Below, one piece after another: positions 25,161 to 32,992 of a DNA stretch of 64,000 bases (its first letter is position 1; each line of letters starts with the position of its first letter). Origin of the DNA: Streptomyces sp. NRRL S-31 (GTDB lineage Bacteria > Actinomycetota > Actinomycetes > Streptomycetales > Streptomycetaceae). Location: contig NZ_JOCB01000019.1 in NCBI RefSeq assembly GCF_000718775.1, positions 1 to 64,000 of the forward strand, given 5' to 3'. The notes beneath the pieces were generated by a model. The model did not search any database and had not been told where the DNA came from. It saw nothing but the letters and a program-made list of their open reading frames with translations. The position numbers and the translations under genes were made by a program.

Positions 25161-26318
25161 TCAGCCGGACCCGACGGCACGGAGACCGGCCAGACCCTCC
25201 CGGTCGTGGCCGAGGTGTTCGCCGCCGAGGACGAGGGTGCCGGCGGCCCGTACGCCCGGCCCCACAACGGCTCCCGGCAGCACGACCGAGCGCTCGACCG
25301 TCGCCCCCGCGGCCACGCGGGAGCCGGGATGCAGGACGCTGTCGGTGACGACGGCACCGTCCTCGACCACGACATCGGCCGGGCCGGCTCCGCCGCCGGC
25401 CGCCGTGGGGCCGCCGAGCAGCCCCAGGCGGGGCTCGAAGCGTGGCGGGGCCGACGCGAGCGTGAGCGGCAGGTCCTCGGCGGCGAAAGGTCTCGGTGGT
25501 GCCAGCAGCCGCAATTGCTGCTGGTGGTAGCGCTCCACCGTGCCGATGTCGGCCCAGTACGACTCGGCCGGGAAGGCCCGCACGTCTCGGCCGCCGGCGA
25601 TCATCGCCGGCAGGACATCACGGCTGATGTCGTGCTGCCAGCCGTCGGGGCCGGTGGCGGCCAGGCCGGCCAGCACTTCCCTCAGCGCGTCGGCCCGGAA
25701 GAGGCAGAACGCCGTGAACACCAGGTCGGAAGTGGGCACTTCGGGTTTCTCGATCAGGGACCGCACGCGCAGCCGGTCGTCCACCTCGACCATGCCGAAC
25801 AGCCGGACCCAGCGCCGGTCGATCGCCTGGACGCCGATGGTGCAGTCGGCACCGGATCGGCGGTGGGCCTCCAGCATCGGGCCGTAGTCCATGCGGTAGA
25901 CGTGGTCCGCGTGCAGCACCAGGATGTCCGTGGCCCCCGGCGCGAACAGGTACGGCGCGTTGGCGAGGAGCGCGTCCGCGGTGCCGCGCTCCGGAGGCCG
26001 GGCCGGGAGGAGTTCCCCGGCCTCCGGCAGGCCTCGTTCGCGGATCAGGCTCTCGTGCGCGCCGAAGTGCACGCGCAGACCCGCACGGTCGTCCCAGTGC
26101 TCCAGCACGTGCGCGGCCAGCTCGGTCTCGCGGTGCAGGGACAGCAGCACCGCCTCGCCCACCCCGGAGGCGGCGGCGTTCGCCAGGCTGAAGTCGACCA
26201 GCCGGCAGGACGCCGCGTAGGGGACCATCGGTTTGCAGGTGTCCGCGGTGAGAGGACCCATCCGCTGGCCGAGGCCGCCCGCCAGCAGCGCCGCGCGCAC
26301 ACCGTCGAGGGTCACCAT
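25161..26318 (-). CDS. GlgC-like nucleotidyltransferase
   Basis: Sugar-1-phosphate nucleotidyltransferase of 385 residues. It shows the N-terminal signature ALLAGGLGQRMGPLTADTCK, the substrate-binding stretch RLVDFSLANAAASGVG, the catalytic Asp region ILVLHADHVYRMDY and a left-handed beta-helix C-terminus (VVVEDGAVVTDSVLHPGSRV, then VLPGAVVGPGV). It resembles ADP-glucose pyrophosphorylase and so ValB/VldB, which activates valienol 1-phosphate. It likely makes the NDP-cyclitol donor for the pseudoglycosyltransferase. Its ATG overlaps the upstream gene's end. Confidence 0.9.
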   Translation of the reverse strand: MVTLDGVRAALLAGGLGQRMGPLTADTCKPMVPYAASCRLVDFSLANAAASGVGEAVLLSLHRETELAAHVLEHWDDRAGLRVHFGAHESLIRERGLPEAGELLPARPPERGTADALLANAPYLFAPGATDILVLHADHVYRMDYGPMLEAHRRSGADCTIGVQAIDRRWVRLFGMVEVDDRLRVRSLIEKPEVPTSDLVFTAFCLFRADALREVLAGLAATGPDGWQHDISRDVLPAMIAGGRDVRAFPAESYWADIGTVERYHQQQLRLLAPPRPFAAEDLPLTLASAPPRFEPRLGLLGGPTAAGGGAGPADVVVEDGAVVTDSVLHPGSRVAAGATVERSVVLPGAVVGPGVRAAGTLVLGGEHLGHDREGLAGLRAVGSG

Positions 26319-27277
26319 GTCCGGCCCCCGGCCGGGCCCGCCGGGACCAGGCCGCGCAGGGCCGTGAGGGAGAGCGCCACACCCTGGTCGGTGGGCACCA
26401 GCGCGTCCTCGTGCTCCACGTACAACACCCCCTGGTATCCCTCGTCGAGCAGTGTGCTGACGATCGCCGCCCAGGGCAGGTCGCCCGTCCCCAGGGCGCG
26501 GAAGCGGATGGCCGGTCCCGGGCCGTACCTCGACCAGCCCGCTCCCCTGGGTTCACCGGACCGCCGCCAGACCTGGAGGTCCTTGGCATGGACGGCGGCC
26601 AGCGCCGGCCCCCAGCCGGTCACCGCGGCCACGGGGTCGTGGCCGACCGCGGCGAGGTTGGCCGGATCGACGCACAGTCCTGTGCCGGGAGCCGCGGCGA
26701 GCAGCGCTCGCGCACTGGCGGGATCGTAGGCGGTCTGCTTGGGATGGGGCTCGGTGAGCACGCGGACACCCAGGTCGGCGGCGAGGGCGAGCAGGGGCAG
26801 GGCCGCCTCGGCCCATGCCTCCACGTTGTCCTGCCAGGTGACGTCGCTGCCCCACCACGACAACCAGCGGCCCAGGTCCGGTACGCCCAGCATCAACCGG
26901 ACGTGCGGGGCTCCGAGCGCGGCGGCCAGGCGTATGGCGTGCTCGGCCGCAGCCGTTCCGTGGCGCCGCTTCTCCTCGGCGCTGCCGCGCAGGACGGGAT
27001 CGGTGTGCGGACCGTGGGGGCCCAGTACCAGTTGGGTGTCACGGCTGTTGCTGACGCAGCCGGCGACCAGCCCGTACCGGTCGAGCAGCGCGCGCAGCCC
27101 GTCGTCGTCCGGACCGCGCGATCCGGTCGGGGGAACCAGCCCCAGGGTGGAGTCGGTCGGCAGGTCCACCACCCGCACACCGTGCCGGGCGGCCGTGGCC
27201 AGCGCGGCTTCCAGCCCGGCCGGGGCCAGGGCGGCCAGGCACAGGCCGAGCGTGATGCCCTCGCCCGAGGAGGTCAT
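26312..27277 (-). CDS. Xylose isomerase-like TIM-barrel protein
   Basis: Protein of 321 residues with the AP-endonuclease-2/xylose-isomerase-like barrel. Helix-strand repeats carry probable metal ligands in LTEPHPKQTAYDPASA (Glu, His), GLCVDPANLAAVGHDP (Asp, His), AVHAKDLQVW (His) and VLYVEHEDALVP (Glu). Relatives include inosose dehydratase (IolE), hexulose epimerases and other sugar-phosphate isomerases. GGGAGG lies before the ATG at 27277, which overlaps the kinase stop as ATGA. In this cluster it could epimerise or dehydrate the cyclitol ring, a step done by other families in validamycin biosynthesis (inference). Confidence 0.82.
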   Translation of the reverse strand: MTSSGEGITLGLCLAALAPAGLEAALATAARHGVRVVDLPTDSTLGLVPPTGSRGPDDDGLRALLDRYGLVAGCVSNSRDTQLVLGPHGPHTDPVLRGSAEEKRRHGTAAAEHAIRLAAALGAPHVRLMLGVPDLGRWLSWWGSDVTWQDNVEAWAEAALPLLALAADLGVRVLTEPHPKQTAYDPASARALLAAAPGTGLCVDPANLAAVGHDPVAAVTGWGPALAAVHAKDLQVWRRSGEPRGAGWSRYGPGPAIRFRALGTGDLPWAAIVSTLLDEGYQGVLYVEHEDALVPTDQGVALSLTALRGLVPAGPAGGRTW

Positions 27278-28356
27278 GAGACGCCTCCCGCGGGCACCCG
27301 GGCGGGCAACTCGACGGCATGGCCGCCGCCGGGGCCGGGCGGGGCGCCGGCCTGCCGCCACCCTGCGAGTGCTTCCAGCACCACGGCGGCGGAATCCTCG
27401 GGCACGACCGGCCGACCGGTCATGCCCAGCGCCGCCAGGCGGGAGGTGAGCGCCTCGGCGAAGGGCGGACAGCCGAGGAACACCCCGCCGACCAGCACGG
27501 CCCGCCAGGTGCCGGTGAGGCCGGCTCCGTCCCGTCCGGCCCGCGCCGCGTCGGTGAGGTCGTCCAGCGCCGTCTCGACGATGCGCGCCGCCGCCTGGTC
27601 GCCGTCGAGCCAGCCACGGCACACCGCAGGGGCGAGTGCGGCGACGGCTCGCTTGGGGAAGGGGTCGGCGGCGAGTCTTCTGGCCAGCGTCCGGACGTCC
27701 TCGTCACCGCCGCCCCGGGCGCGATCGGTGGCCGGGTCGGCCGCTTGGGCGCACAGACGTGCCCCCAGCCCGGTGGGTGTACCGCGCCCGTCCGACGCCC
27801 GGACGGCGGCGCGCAGTCCGGCGAGGCCGAGCGCGAAGCCGCTGCCCTCGTCGCTGCCCAGGTATTCGCAGCCGCCCACCGACGCGTGGGAGCCGGGGTG
27901 CCCGTTGCTCGCCACCACCGCCGATCCGGTACCGCAGACCACCACCAGACCACGGCCTCGCAGCGGGGGCGCGTACAGCGGGGGCGCGGTGTCCCGGGAG
28001 ACGACGACGGTGCCGGTGAGACCGGCCCGCGCGGCGACGGCGGCAACTCGCGCGGCCTGCTGAGCGGTGTCGCCGTCGGCGAACGACGCGGTGGCGATCC
28101 AGCCGTTCGCGGGTGCTCCGCCCAGATGGCGGGCGGCTCGTCCGAGCAGCTCGGCGAGGGCGCCGTCCGCCGTCTCGGTGTCCACCGAGGCCGGGTTGGC
28201 GGTGCCGCCCTCCCAGCGGGTGCCGTCGTCGAACAGCAGCCGGGTGCGGCTGCCGCCGGCGTCCACGGCCCACAGACGCGTCCCGGCGCGGGCGCCGCCC
28301 GGCCCGGACGGCTCCGCGGGCGTCGTCGTGACGGATGTGCCGTCAGTCGAGCGCAC
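27274..28356 (-). CDS. BadF/N-acetylglucosamine-kinase-like sugar or cyclitol kinase
   Basis: Actin-fold (ASKHA) kinase, 360 residues. The phosphate-1 motif AVDAGGSRTRLLFDDG, the central VVVCGTGSAVVASNGHPGS with the nearby GGCEYLGSDEGSGFALG, and the adenosine region VLVGGVFLGCPPFAEAL are typical of the BadF/BcrA and eukaryotic-type GlcNAc kinase group. The GTG at 28356 overlaps the upstream gene, with AAGGAG 8 bases before it. With a PfkB kinase next door, the pathway seems to phosphorylate the cyclitol twice (for example C7-OH and C1-OH). Which enzyme does which is unknown. Confidence 0.85.
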   Translation of the reverse strand: MRSTDGTSVTTTPAEPSGPGGARAGTRLWAVDAGGSRTRLLFDDGTRWEGGTANPASVDTETADGALAELLGRAARHLGGAPANGWIATASFADGDTAQQAARVAAVAARAGLTGTVVVSRDTAPPLYAPPLRGRGLVVVCGTGSAVVASNGHPGSHASVGGCEYLGSDEGSGFALGLAGLRAAVRASDGRGTPTGLGARLCAQAADPATDRARGGGDEDVRTLARRLAADPFPKRAVAALAPAVCRGWLDGDQAAARIVETALDDLTDAARAGRDGAGLTGTWRAVLVGGVFLGCPPFAEALTSRLAALGMTGRPVVPEDSAAVVLEALAGWRQAGAPPGPGGGHAVELPARVPAGGVS

Positions 28357-29239
28357 CGGTCAGCTCCTTCTCGCCGATGAACGACGTGTGGGTGCCCGGG
28401 GTCTGAACGGCGTGCGCGCCGCCCAGGGAACCGGCCGCCGCGCACTCGTCCCAGGCCCGGTCGCGGAGCCACGCCCACAGGAACGCCGCCACGTAGCTGT
28501 CGCCGGCGCCGTTGGTGTCGATGACGCGCTCGGGCGGCACCTCCACGGCGGGGAAGTGCCTCGACGGCTCGCCCCGGACCGCGACGAAGCTTCCGTTGCC
28601 GCCGTCCATGACGACCACGGCGCGGGCCCGGCCGTGCTCAAACACGTGTGCGGTGACGGCTTCCCGCCGGTCGCCGAGATCGCTGGCGGACATGAACACC
28701 AGGTCGGCTCCGAAAGCGAAGTCCTGCCGGTACGGGTCCCGGCCGTCCCAGCTGTGCAGGTCCGTGGAGGTGGTCAGCCCGGCGGCGACCGCGTCGGCCA
28801 GCGCGTGCCGGCTCCAGTCGACCAGCGAGGCGTGTACGTGCCGGGCCCGGCCCATGGGGGTCAGCCACAGGTCGGACGGCGGCGCGTCGCCGGCGGGCTG
28901 CCTGCCGTCGTACAGCGACAGCCGGCGTCCGCCGGGATCCACGAGGTTGACACTGCGCCGGGTGCCGGCCGGGTGGACGCGGTGGTCGAAGGGGAGCCCC
29001 GCCTGCCGGTAGTGGTCGCGGATCATACGGCCCCGGCTGTCGTCGCCGATGGTGTCGACGAGGTGGACACCCAGTCCGAGGCGGTGCAGTCCCATGGCGA
29101 CCCCGTTGCCGGTGTGGGCGACGTACTCGTGCATGGGCGGTACCTTGACGGTGTCGGACTCGGGCAGCGGCAGGTGGGGCACGTTGACGATGGTGTCGAC
29201 TCCGACACCTCCGACCACCAGGACGTCGATGTCAGACAC
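28343..29239 (-). CDS. PfkB-family carbohydrate/cyclitol kinase
   Basis: Ribokinase-like enzyme of 298 residues with the N-terminal PfkB pattern (VLVVGGVGVDTIVNVPHLPL, YVAHTGNGVAMGLHRLGLGV). The C-terminal signature DTNGAGDSYVAAFLWAW holds the catalytic Asp. The start is GTG at 29239 with GGAGGAA upstream; it overlaps the cyclase stop by 8 bp. It is the second kinase in the cluster and a candidate for phosphorylating the cyclase product. Confidence 0.9.
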   Translation of the reverse strand: MSDIDVLVVGGVGVDTIVNVPHLPLPESDTVKVPPMHEYVAHTGNGVAMGLHRLGLGVHLVDTIGDDSRGRMIRDHYRQAGLPFDHRVHPAGTRRSVNLVDPGGRRLSLYDGRQPAGDAPPSDLWLTPMGRARHVHASLVDWSRHALADAVAAGLTTSTDLHSWDGRDPYRQDFAFGADLVFMSASDLGDRREAVTAHVFEHGRARAVVVMDGGNGSFVAVRGEPSRHFPAVEVPPERVIDTNGAGDSYVAAFLWAWLRDRAWDECAAAGSLGGAHAVQTPGTHTSFIGEKELTGALD

Positions 29240-30434
29240 GTGTCTTCCTCCGTGCGCCCTCGCCGCTTCCGGCCGCGCTCTCCCGGGTGCCGGTGAGCGA
29301 TGCGCGGATCTCCTCGTCGGAGACGTCGTCGGTGATCAGGGTCTCCCCTAGTGCGACAGGCAGGACGAAGTAAAGGTGGCCATCGCGGATCTTACGGATC
29401 TGGGAGAGGGCCGAGACGATGGTGGCGGGGTCCGGGACGGCCGCCAGGTCGTCGAGCTCGACGGGCAGCCCCACGCGCCGCAGCAATCCGATGATGCGCT
29501 CGTGGGTGCCGGGGTCCAGCAGGCCGCGCCGGGCCGCGATACGGGTGGCGCAGGCCATGCCGAAACCCACGGCCTCACCGTGGAGCACCGGCCCGTACCC
29601 GGTGACGGTCTCCACCGCGTGGCCGATGGTGTGCCCGAAGTTCAGCGGCCGGCGCAGCTCGGTCTCGTAGGGGTCACGGGCGATCAGCCGGGTCTTGATC
29701 AGGCTCGCGCCGCGGACCAGCCGCGCGGTCGGCTCCGGTTCCACGTCCAGGATCGCCGCGTGCTGCCGTTCGATGAGCTCGAACAGGGGCGGTGACGAGA
29801 TGATGCCCTTCTTGACGGCTTCCGCGAGCCCGGCACGTGTCTCGCGGCGGGCGAGCGAGGCGAGGTAACCGACGTTCGAGACGACGGCCATCGGCTGGTG
29901 GAAGCTGCCGACGAGGTTCTTGGCGCTGGGATGGTCGACGGCCACCTTGCCGCCGAGGGAGGCGTCCACCTGCGCCAGCAGGGTGGTCGGCACGTTGCAG
30001 TACGGGACGCCACGCATATAGGCGCTGGCCACCCAGCCCACGGTGTCGATGACGACGCCGCCGCCCATGGCCACGATGACGTCGCGCCGGGCGAGTTCCG
30101 TCTCGGCGAGCCAGTCCAGCAGACTGATCGCCGTGGCGATGCTCTTGCTCCCCTCACCGGCCGGGAAGGAGGTGCGCTGCACCCGGACACCGGCGCCGCG
30201 CAGCCGGTCGGCCAGCCGCCAGGCGTGCAGTTGTGCCACGGTGTCATCGGTGATCAGGGCGACCCGGCGGTTCCCGATGCGGTCGAGGAGGACGTCAAGC
30301 GCCGCGGACTCGTCCTCGCACACGTCGACGGGGTAGTGGTCGGACCGCTTCGCCGATCCGACGATCGACGTGCCGGGTTCCACGGCGAGTTCCATCTGAT
30401 CGGTGATGCGGATGTCTCCGGGTACGAAAGTCAC
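29232..30434 (-). CDS. Sedoheptulose-7-phosphate cyclase-like enzyme (DHQS superfamily)
   Basis: Sugar-phosphate cyclase of 400 residues: NAD site VIVAMGGGVVIDTVGWVAS, catalytic segment LLAQVDASLGGKVAVDHPSA followed by KNLVGSFHQP, and metal/His site RRPLNFGHTIGHAVETVTGY. The family includes dehydroquinate synthase, 2-epi-5-epi-valiolone synthase (EEVS), 2-epi-valiolone synthase (EVS) and deoxy-inosose synthases. In a cluster with a VldE-like enzyme it should cyclise sedoheptulose 7-phosphate. The GGK...HP.AKN...FHQP form is closer to DHQS and perhaps EVS than to EEVS as I remember it (VK.A.N...KN.LG.YH.P). The GTG at 30434 has AAGG upstream. It is the first biosynthetic gene of the operon. 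Confidence 0.85.
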   Translation of the reverse strand: MTFVPGDIRITDQMELAVEPGTSIVGSAKRSDHYPVDVCEDESAALDVLLDRIGNRRVALITDDTVAQLHAWRLADRLRGAGVRVQRTSFPAGEGSKSIATAISLLDWLAETELARRDVIVAMGGGVVIDTVGWVASAYMRGVPYCNVPTTLLAQVDASLGGKVAVDHPSAKNLVGSFHQPMAVVSNVGYLASLARRETRAGLAEAVKKGIISSPPLFELIERQHAAILDVEPEPTARLVRGASLIKTRLIARDPYETELRRPLNFGHTIGHAVETVTGYGPVLHGEAVGFGMACATRIAARRGLLDPGTHERIIGLLRRVGLPVELDDLAAVPDPATIVSALSQIRKIRDGHLYFVLPVALGETLITDDVSDEEIRASLTGTRESAAGSGEGARRKTRV

Positions 30435-30674
30435 GGATCTGCCTTCTCGTCGTACGGGACCCGGCACGTCGAGCCCGAGGGGCTGGGCGGGCGCGGCGGG
30501 TGGGGGTCGTGAGGGGCATGAGGGTGTGAGCGGCCCGTCCGCCGGACCGCTCCGGGAGTCGTGTGGAAGTCAGGGAGCGGTGCCCGGCTCCTTCGGCAGG
30601 CTACGCGGGGGCGGACGGCACCCGATCTTCAGCCGTTATCGGGGGACTCTTCGGCCCATGGGGCGGCGGGGCCG

Positions 30675-32531
30675 TCAGGCGGCGGCACCGGGCCACGACG
30701 TGTCCGCGTGCCCGCGTTGGACGGAGGTGTGCCGCGCGAACTGCCGCAGCAGGTCCGGGATCGTGTAGCTGCCGGCACCGGCCGGCTCCAGCAGCGAGGC
30801 GTCGACGAGCCCTTCCAACAGCATCTTGGCGCGTTCACGGGGCAGGGACAGCGAGGTCGCGACGGACGCCGGGGTGATCTCGGCGGCCATCAGGGCCAGA
30901 CGCCTCCAGATGTCCGACCTCTCGGGGCCGAGCAGGCGGACACTCCGTTCGAACGAGGCGGTCACCGCCTCCCACTGTCCGAAGCGGAATCCCGCTGAGC
31001 CGCACACCTGGGGGAGCAGGGTCTCGAGCGACCAATGGGGCCGGCCCGCGAGCCAGTCGCCCACCGTGCGCAGGATGAGCGGGAGCCGGCCGCACGCCTG
31101 GGCCAGGGCCTCGGCCGCGCTCAACTCGGCGCGGACCCGGTCCTGTCCGAGGACGGACGTGAGGAGGTCGAGCGCCTCTCCGGAGGAGCCCGGCCGCAGG
31201 GTGGTCCGCCGGGTGACCGGCAGGCCCTGGAGCCGCGCGGTGCTGGTCACCAGCGCGGCGCACCGGGAACTGCCGGGCAGCAGCGGTTGCACCTGCGCGG
31301 CGCCATGGGCCTGGTCGAGGACGATCAGCAGCTGGCGGTCGTCGGTCATCGAGCGGAACAGCGCGGAAAGGTCACTCGTCCGGTCGGGAAGATGGGACCG
31401 GGGTATCCCGAGGGACAGCAGGAATCCGGTCAGTACGACGGCGGGATCGGCGGCGGTGCCACCCGGGCTCAGGTCGGCGTACAGGACACCGGCCGGGAAC
31501 GCGTGCCGCACCTGGTGAGCGGCGTGCACCGCGAGCGTGGACTTGCCCGAGCCGGGAGGGCCGTCGACGACCACGACCGTCGGTGCCGCCGACTGACGGC
31601 GCAGCAAGGCACCCGACACCAGGGCGAGTTCCCGTTTCTTGCCCACGAAGTCGGCCACGGAACACGGAAGTTGCTGTGGCACCGGCCAGGCCGCCTCGGG
31701 TGCCGGCTGCTCCGACGCCTCGCCGGTCAGGATGCTCTGGTGCAGCCGGGTCAGCGCCGGTTCCGGATCGAGACCGTGTCCCTGCGCCAGCGCCCTGCGC
31801 AGGCGGTCGAAGACGGCGAGTGCCTCGGCCTGCCGACCGGTGGCCTGCAACGCTTCCATCAGCAGCCGATGGCCGCGCTGGCGCAGGGGGTTGGCCGTGG
31901 TGAGCAGCGTGAGCTCGGGTACGACGAAGGACGCCTTGCCCAGCGCGAGCCGGACTTCGCAGCGCTCTTCGACGAGTGCGTTGTACATCTCGGTGAGCCG
32001 GGTTCGCTCCCGCTTCGCGAAGTCGCCCGGGATCTGGGCGAGCGGATCCCCGCTCCAACGCTCCAGGGCCTCCTGGAACAGGGCGTCCGCCTCGGCGTAG
32101 CGGCCCTCCTTCTTGGCCTCCGCGGCCCGCACGGCGAGCGCCTCGATGATGTCGACATCCGTCAGCGGCTTGGAGAGTGCGAGCCGGTAGCCGTCGCCGT
32201 GGGACCTCAGTACGTCCCTGGTCGCGCCGTGCGATGCGAAGAACCGGCGCCACTTCCAGGCGTGGGTGCGGACCGTGGCGACGGCGGTGTCCGGTGGCTC
32301 GTCACCCCAGATGCCGTCGACCAGTTCGGCCAGCGTTCCGGCCCTCCCCGGCCGGAAGAGGAGCACGGCGAGAAACGCCTGGGCCTGCGGGGAGCCGAAC
32401 GACTGCGTCTCGTCATCCACCTGCACCCTCATGTGGCCGAGGACGTGAAAGCGCAGGCTTGCCACAGGCGGCACCTGCGTGGTGTTCGTGGTCGTGACGG
32501 TGCCGCCCTCGGTGACAGCTCGTGTCGTCAT
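30675..32531 (-). CDS. SARP-family regulator, AfsR-like with NB-ARC domain
   Basis: Regulator of 618 residues. An N-terminal OmpR-type winged helix (LRFHVLGHMRVQVDDETQSF, then LVDGIWGDEPPDTAVATVRT) is followed by the bacterial transcriptional activation domain (YAEADALFQEALERWSGDPL, then GRQAEALAVFDRLRRALAQG). An NB-ARC ATPase follows, with Walker A VVVDGPPGSGKSTLAVHAAH and Walker B LLIVLDQAHGAAQ. SARPs activate antibiotic clusters through direct heptamer repeats. AGGAGG sits 6 bases before the ATG at 32531. It lies 240 bp upstream of the cyclase on the same strand, so it is the likely pathway activator of the pseudosugar operon. Confidence 0.95.
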   Translation of the reverse strand: MTTRAVTEGGTVTTTNTTQVPPVASLRFHVLGHMRVQVDDETQSFGSPQAQAFLAVLLFRPGRAGTLAELVDGIWGDEPPDTAVATVRTHAWKWRRFFASHGATRDVLRSHGDGYRLALSKPLTDVDIIEALAVRAAEAKKEGRYAEADALFQEALERWSGDPLAQIPGDFAKRERTRLTEMYNALVEERCEVRLALGKASFVVPELTLLTTANPLRQRGHRLLMEALQATGRQAEALAVFDRLRRALAQGHGLDPEPALTRLHQSILTGEASEQPAPEAAWPVPQQLPCSVADFVGKKRELALVSGALLRRQSAAPTVVVVDGPPGSGKSTLAVHAAHQVRHAFPAGVLYADLSPGGTAADPAVVLTGFLLSLGIPRSHLPDRTSDLSALFRSMTDDRQLLIVLDQAHGAAQVQPLLPGSSRCAALVTSTARLQGLPVTRRTTLRPGSSGEALDLLTSVLGQDRVRAELSAAEALAQACGRLPLILRTVGDWLAGRPHWSLETLLPQVCGSAGFRFGQWEAVTASFERSVRLLGPERSDIWRRLALMAAEITPASVATSLSLPRERAKMLLEGLVDASLLEPAGAGSYTIPDLLRQFARHTSVQRGHADTSWPGAAA

Positions 32532-32992
32532 CGAACCTCCTGCTGTGCGTGATCGCCGGATGTCCCCGCGCCGGTGAAAATACGCGGACCATCCGGTCGG
32601 TGCCCTGGAACAATGCACGGTCATGCGCGGCGCGAGGCAGCACGTGACGCGCTTGGCGGAGGATGCTTCCGTCGGCAGGCCGAAATGCGTCGGGAACACT
32701 ATTCAGGCGCAAACCCATCAGCAAATGGCCGGAACCGATCTCGTACCGGATCTGTCAGGCCGCCAATTTCCCCTTTCGGCGGAACGCGTGCACATGGTGT
32801 GCGCTGCCGAGCGGGCCGATCGCCGAATGTGCGAGTGCGCGGCCGCGTGCCACGTGCCCGACCGGCACGGGTGAGTGCGCCACCCTGCGGTAACCGCCGA
32901 ATATCACATGCTTATCGGACGGTGGGTGCGGCGTGCCTACCCTGACCCCGGGGCCTGTCCCGGCTCCCGCACGGCCGGCACGAAGGAGCACA
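32532..32992. other. Divergent intergenic region between SARP and peptide operon
   Basis: 460 bp without a credible gene, separating the minus-strand pseudosugar operon from the plus-strand peptide operon. It is locally richer in AT near 32685-32770 and 32890-32925 (CGAATATCACATGCTTATCG), as expected for promoters in both directions. TACCCT at 32939-32944 is a possible -10 element for the plus operon. Confidence 0.45.

Noticed and set aside
20287..30434. Aminoglycoside (2-deoxystreptamine) cluster
   Set aside because: The cyclase lacks the DOI-synthase pattern as I know it, and the VldE-like GT20 protein points to C7-cyclitol pseudosugars instead.
30435..30674. SARP heptamer-repeat promoter upstream of the cyclase
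   Set aside because: I looked for direct 7-bp repeats at 11- or 22-bp spacing and could not find a convincing set by eye.
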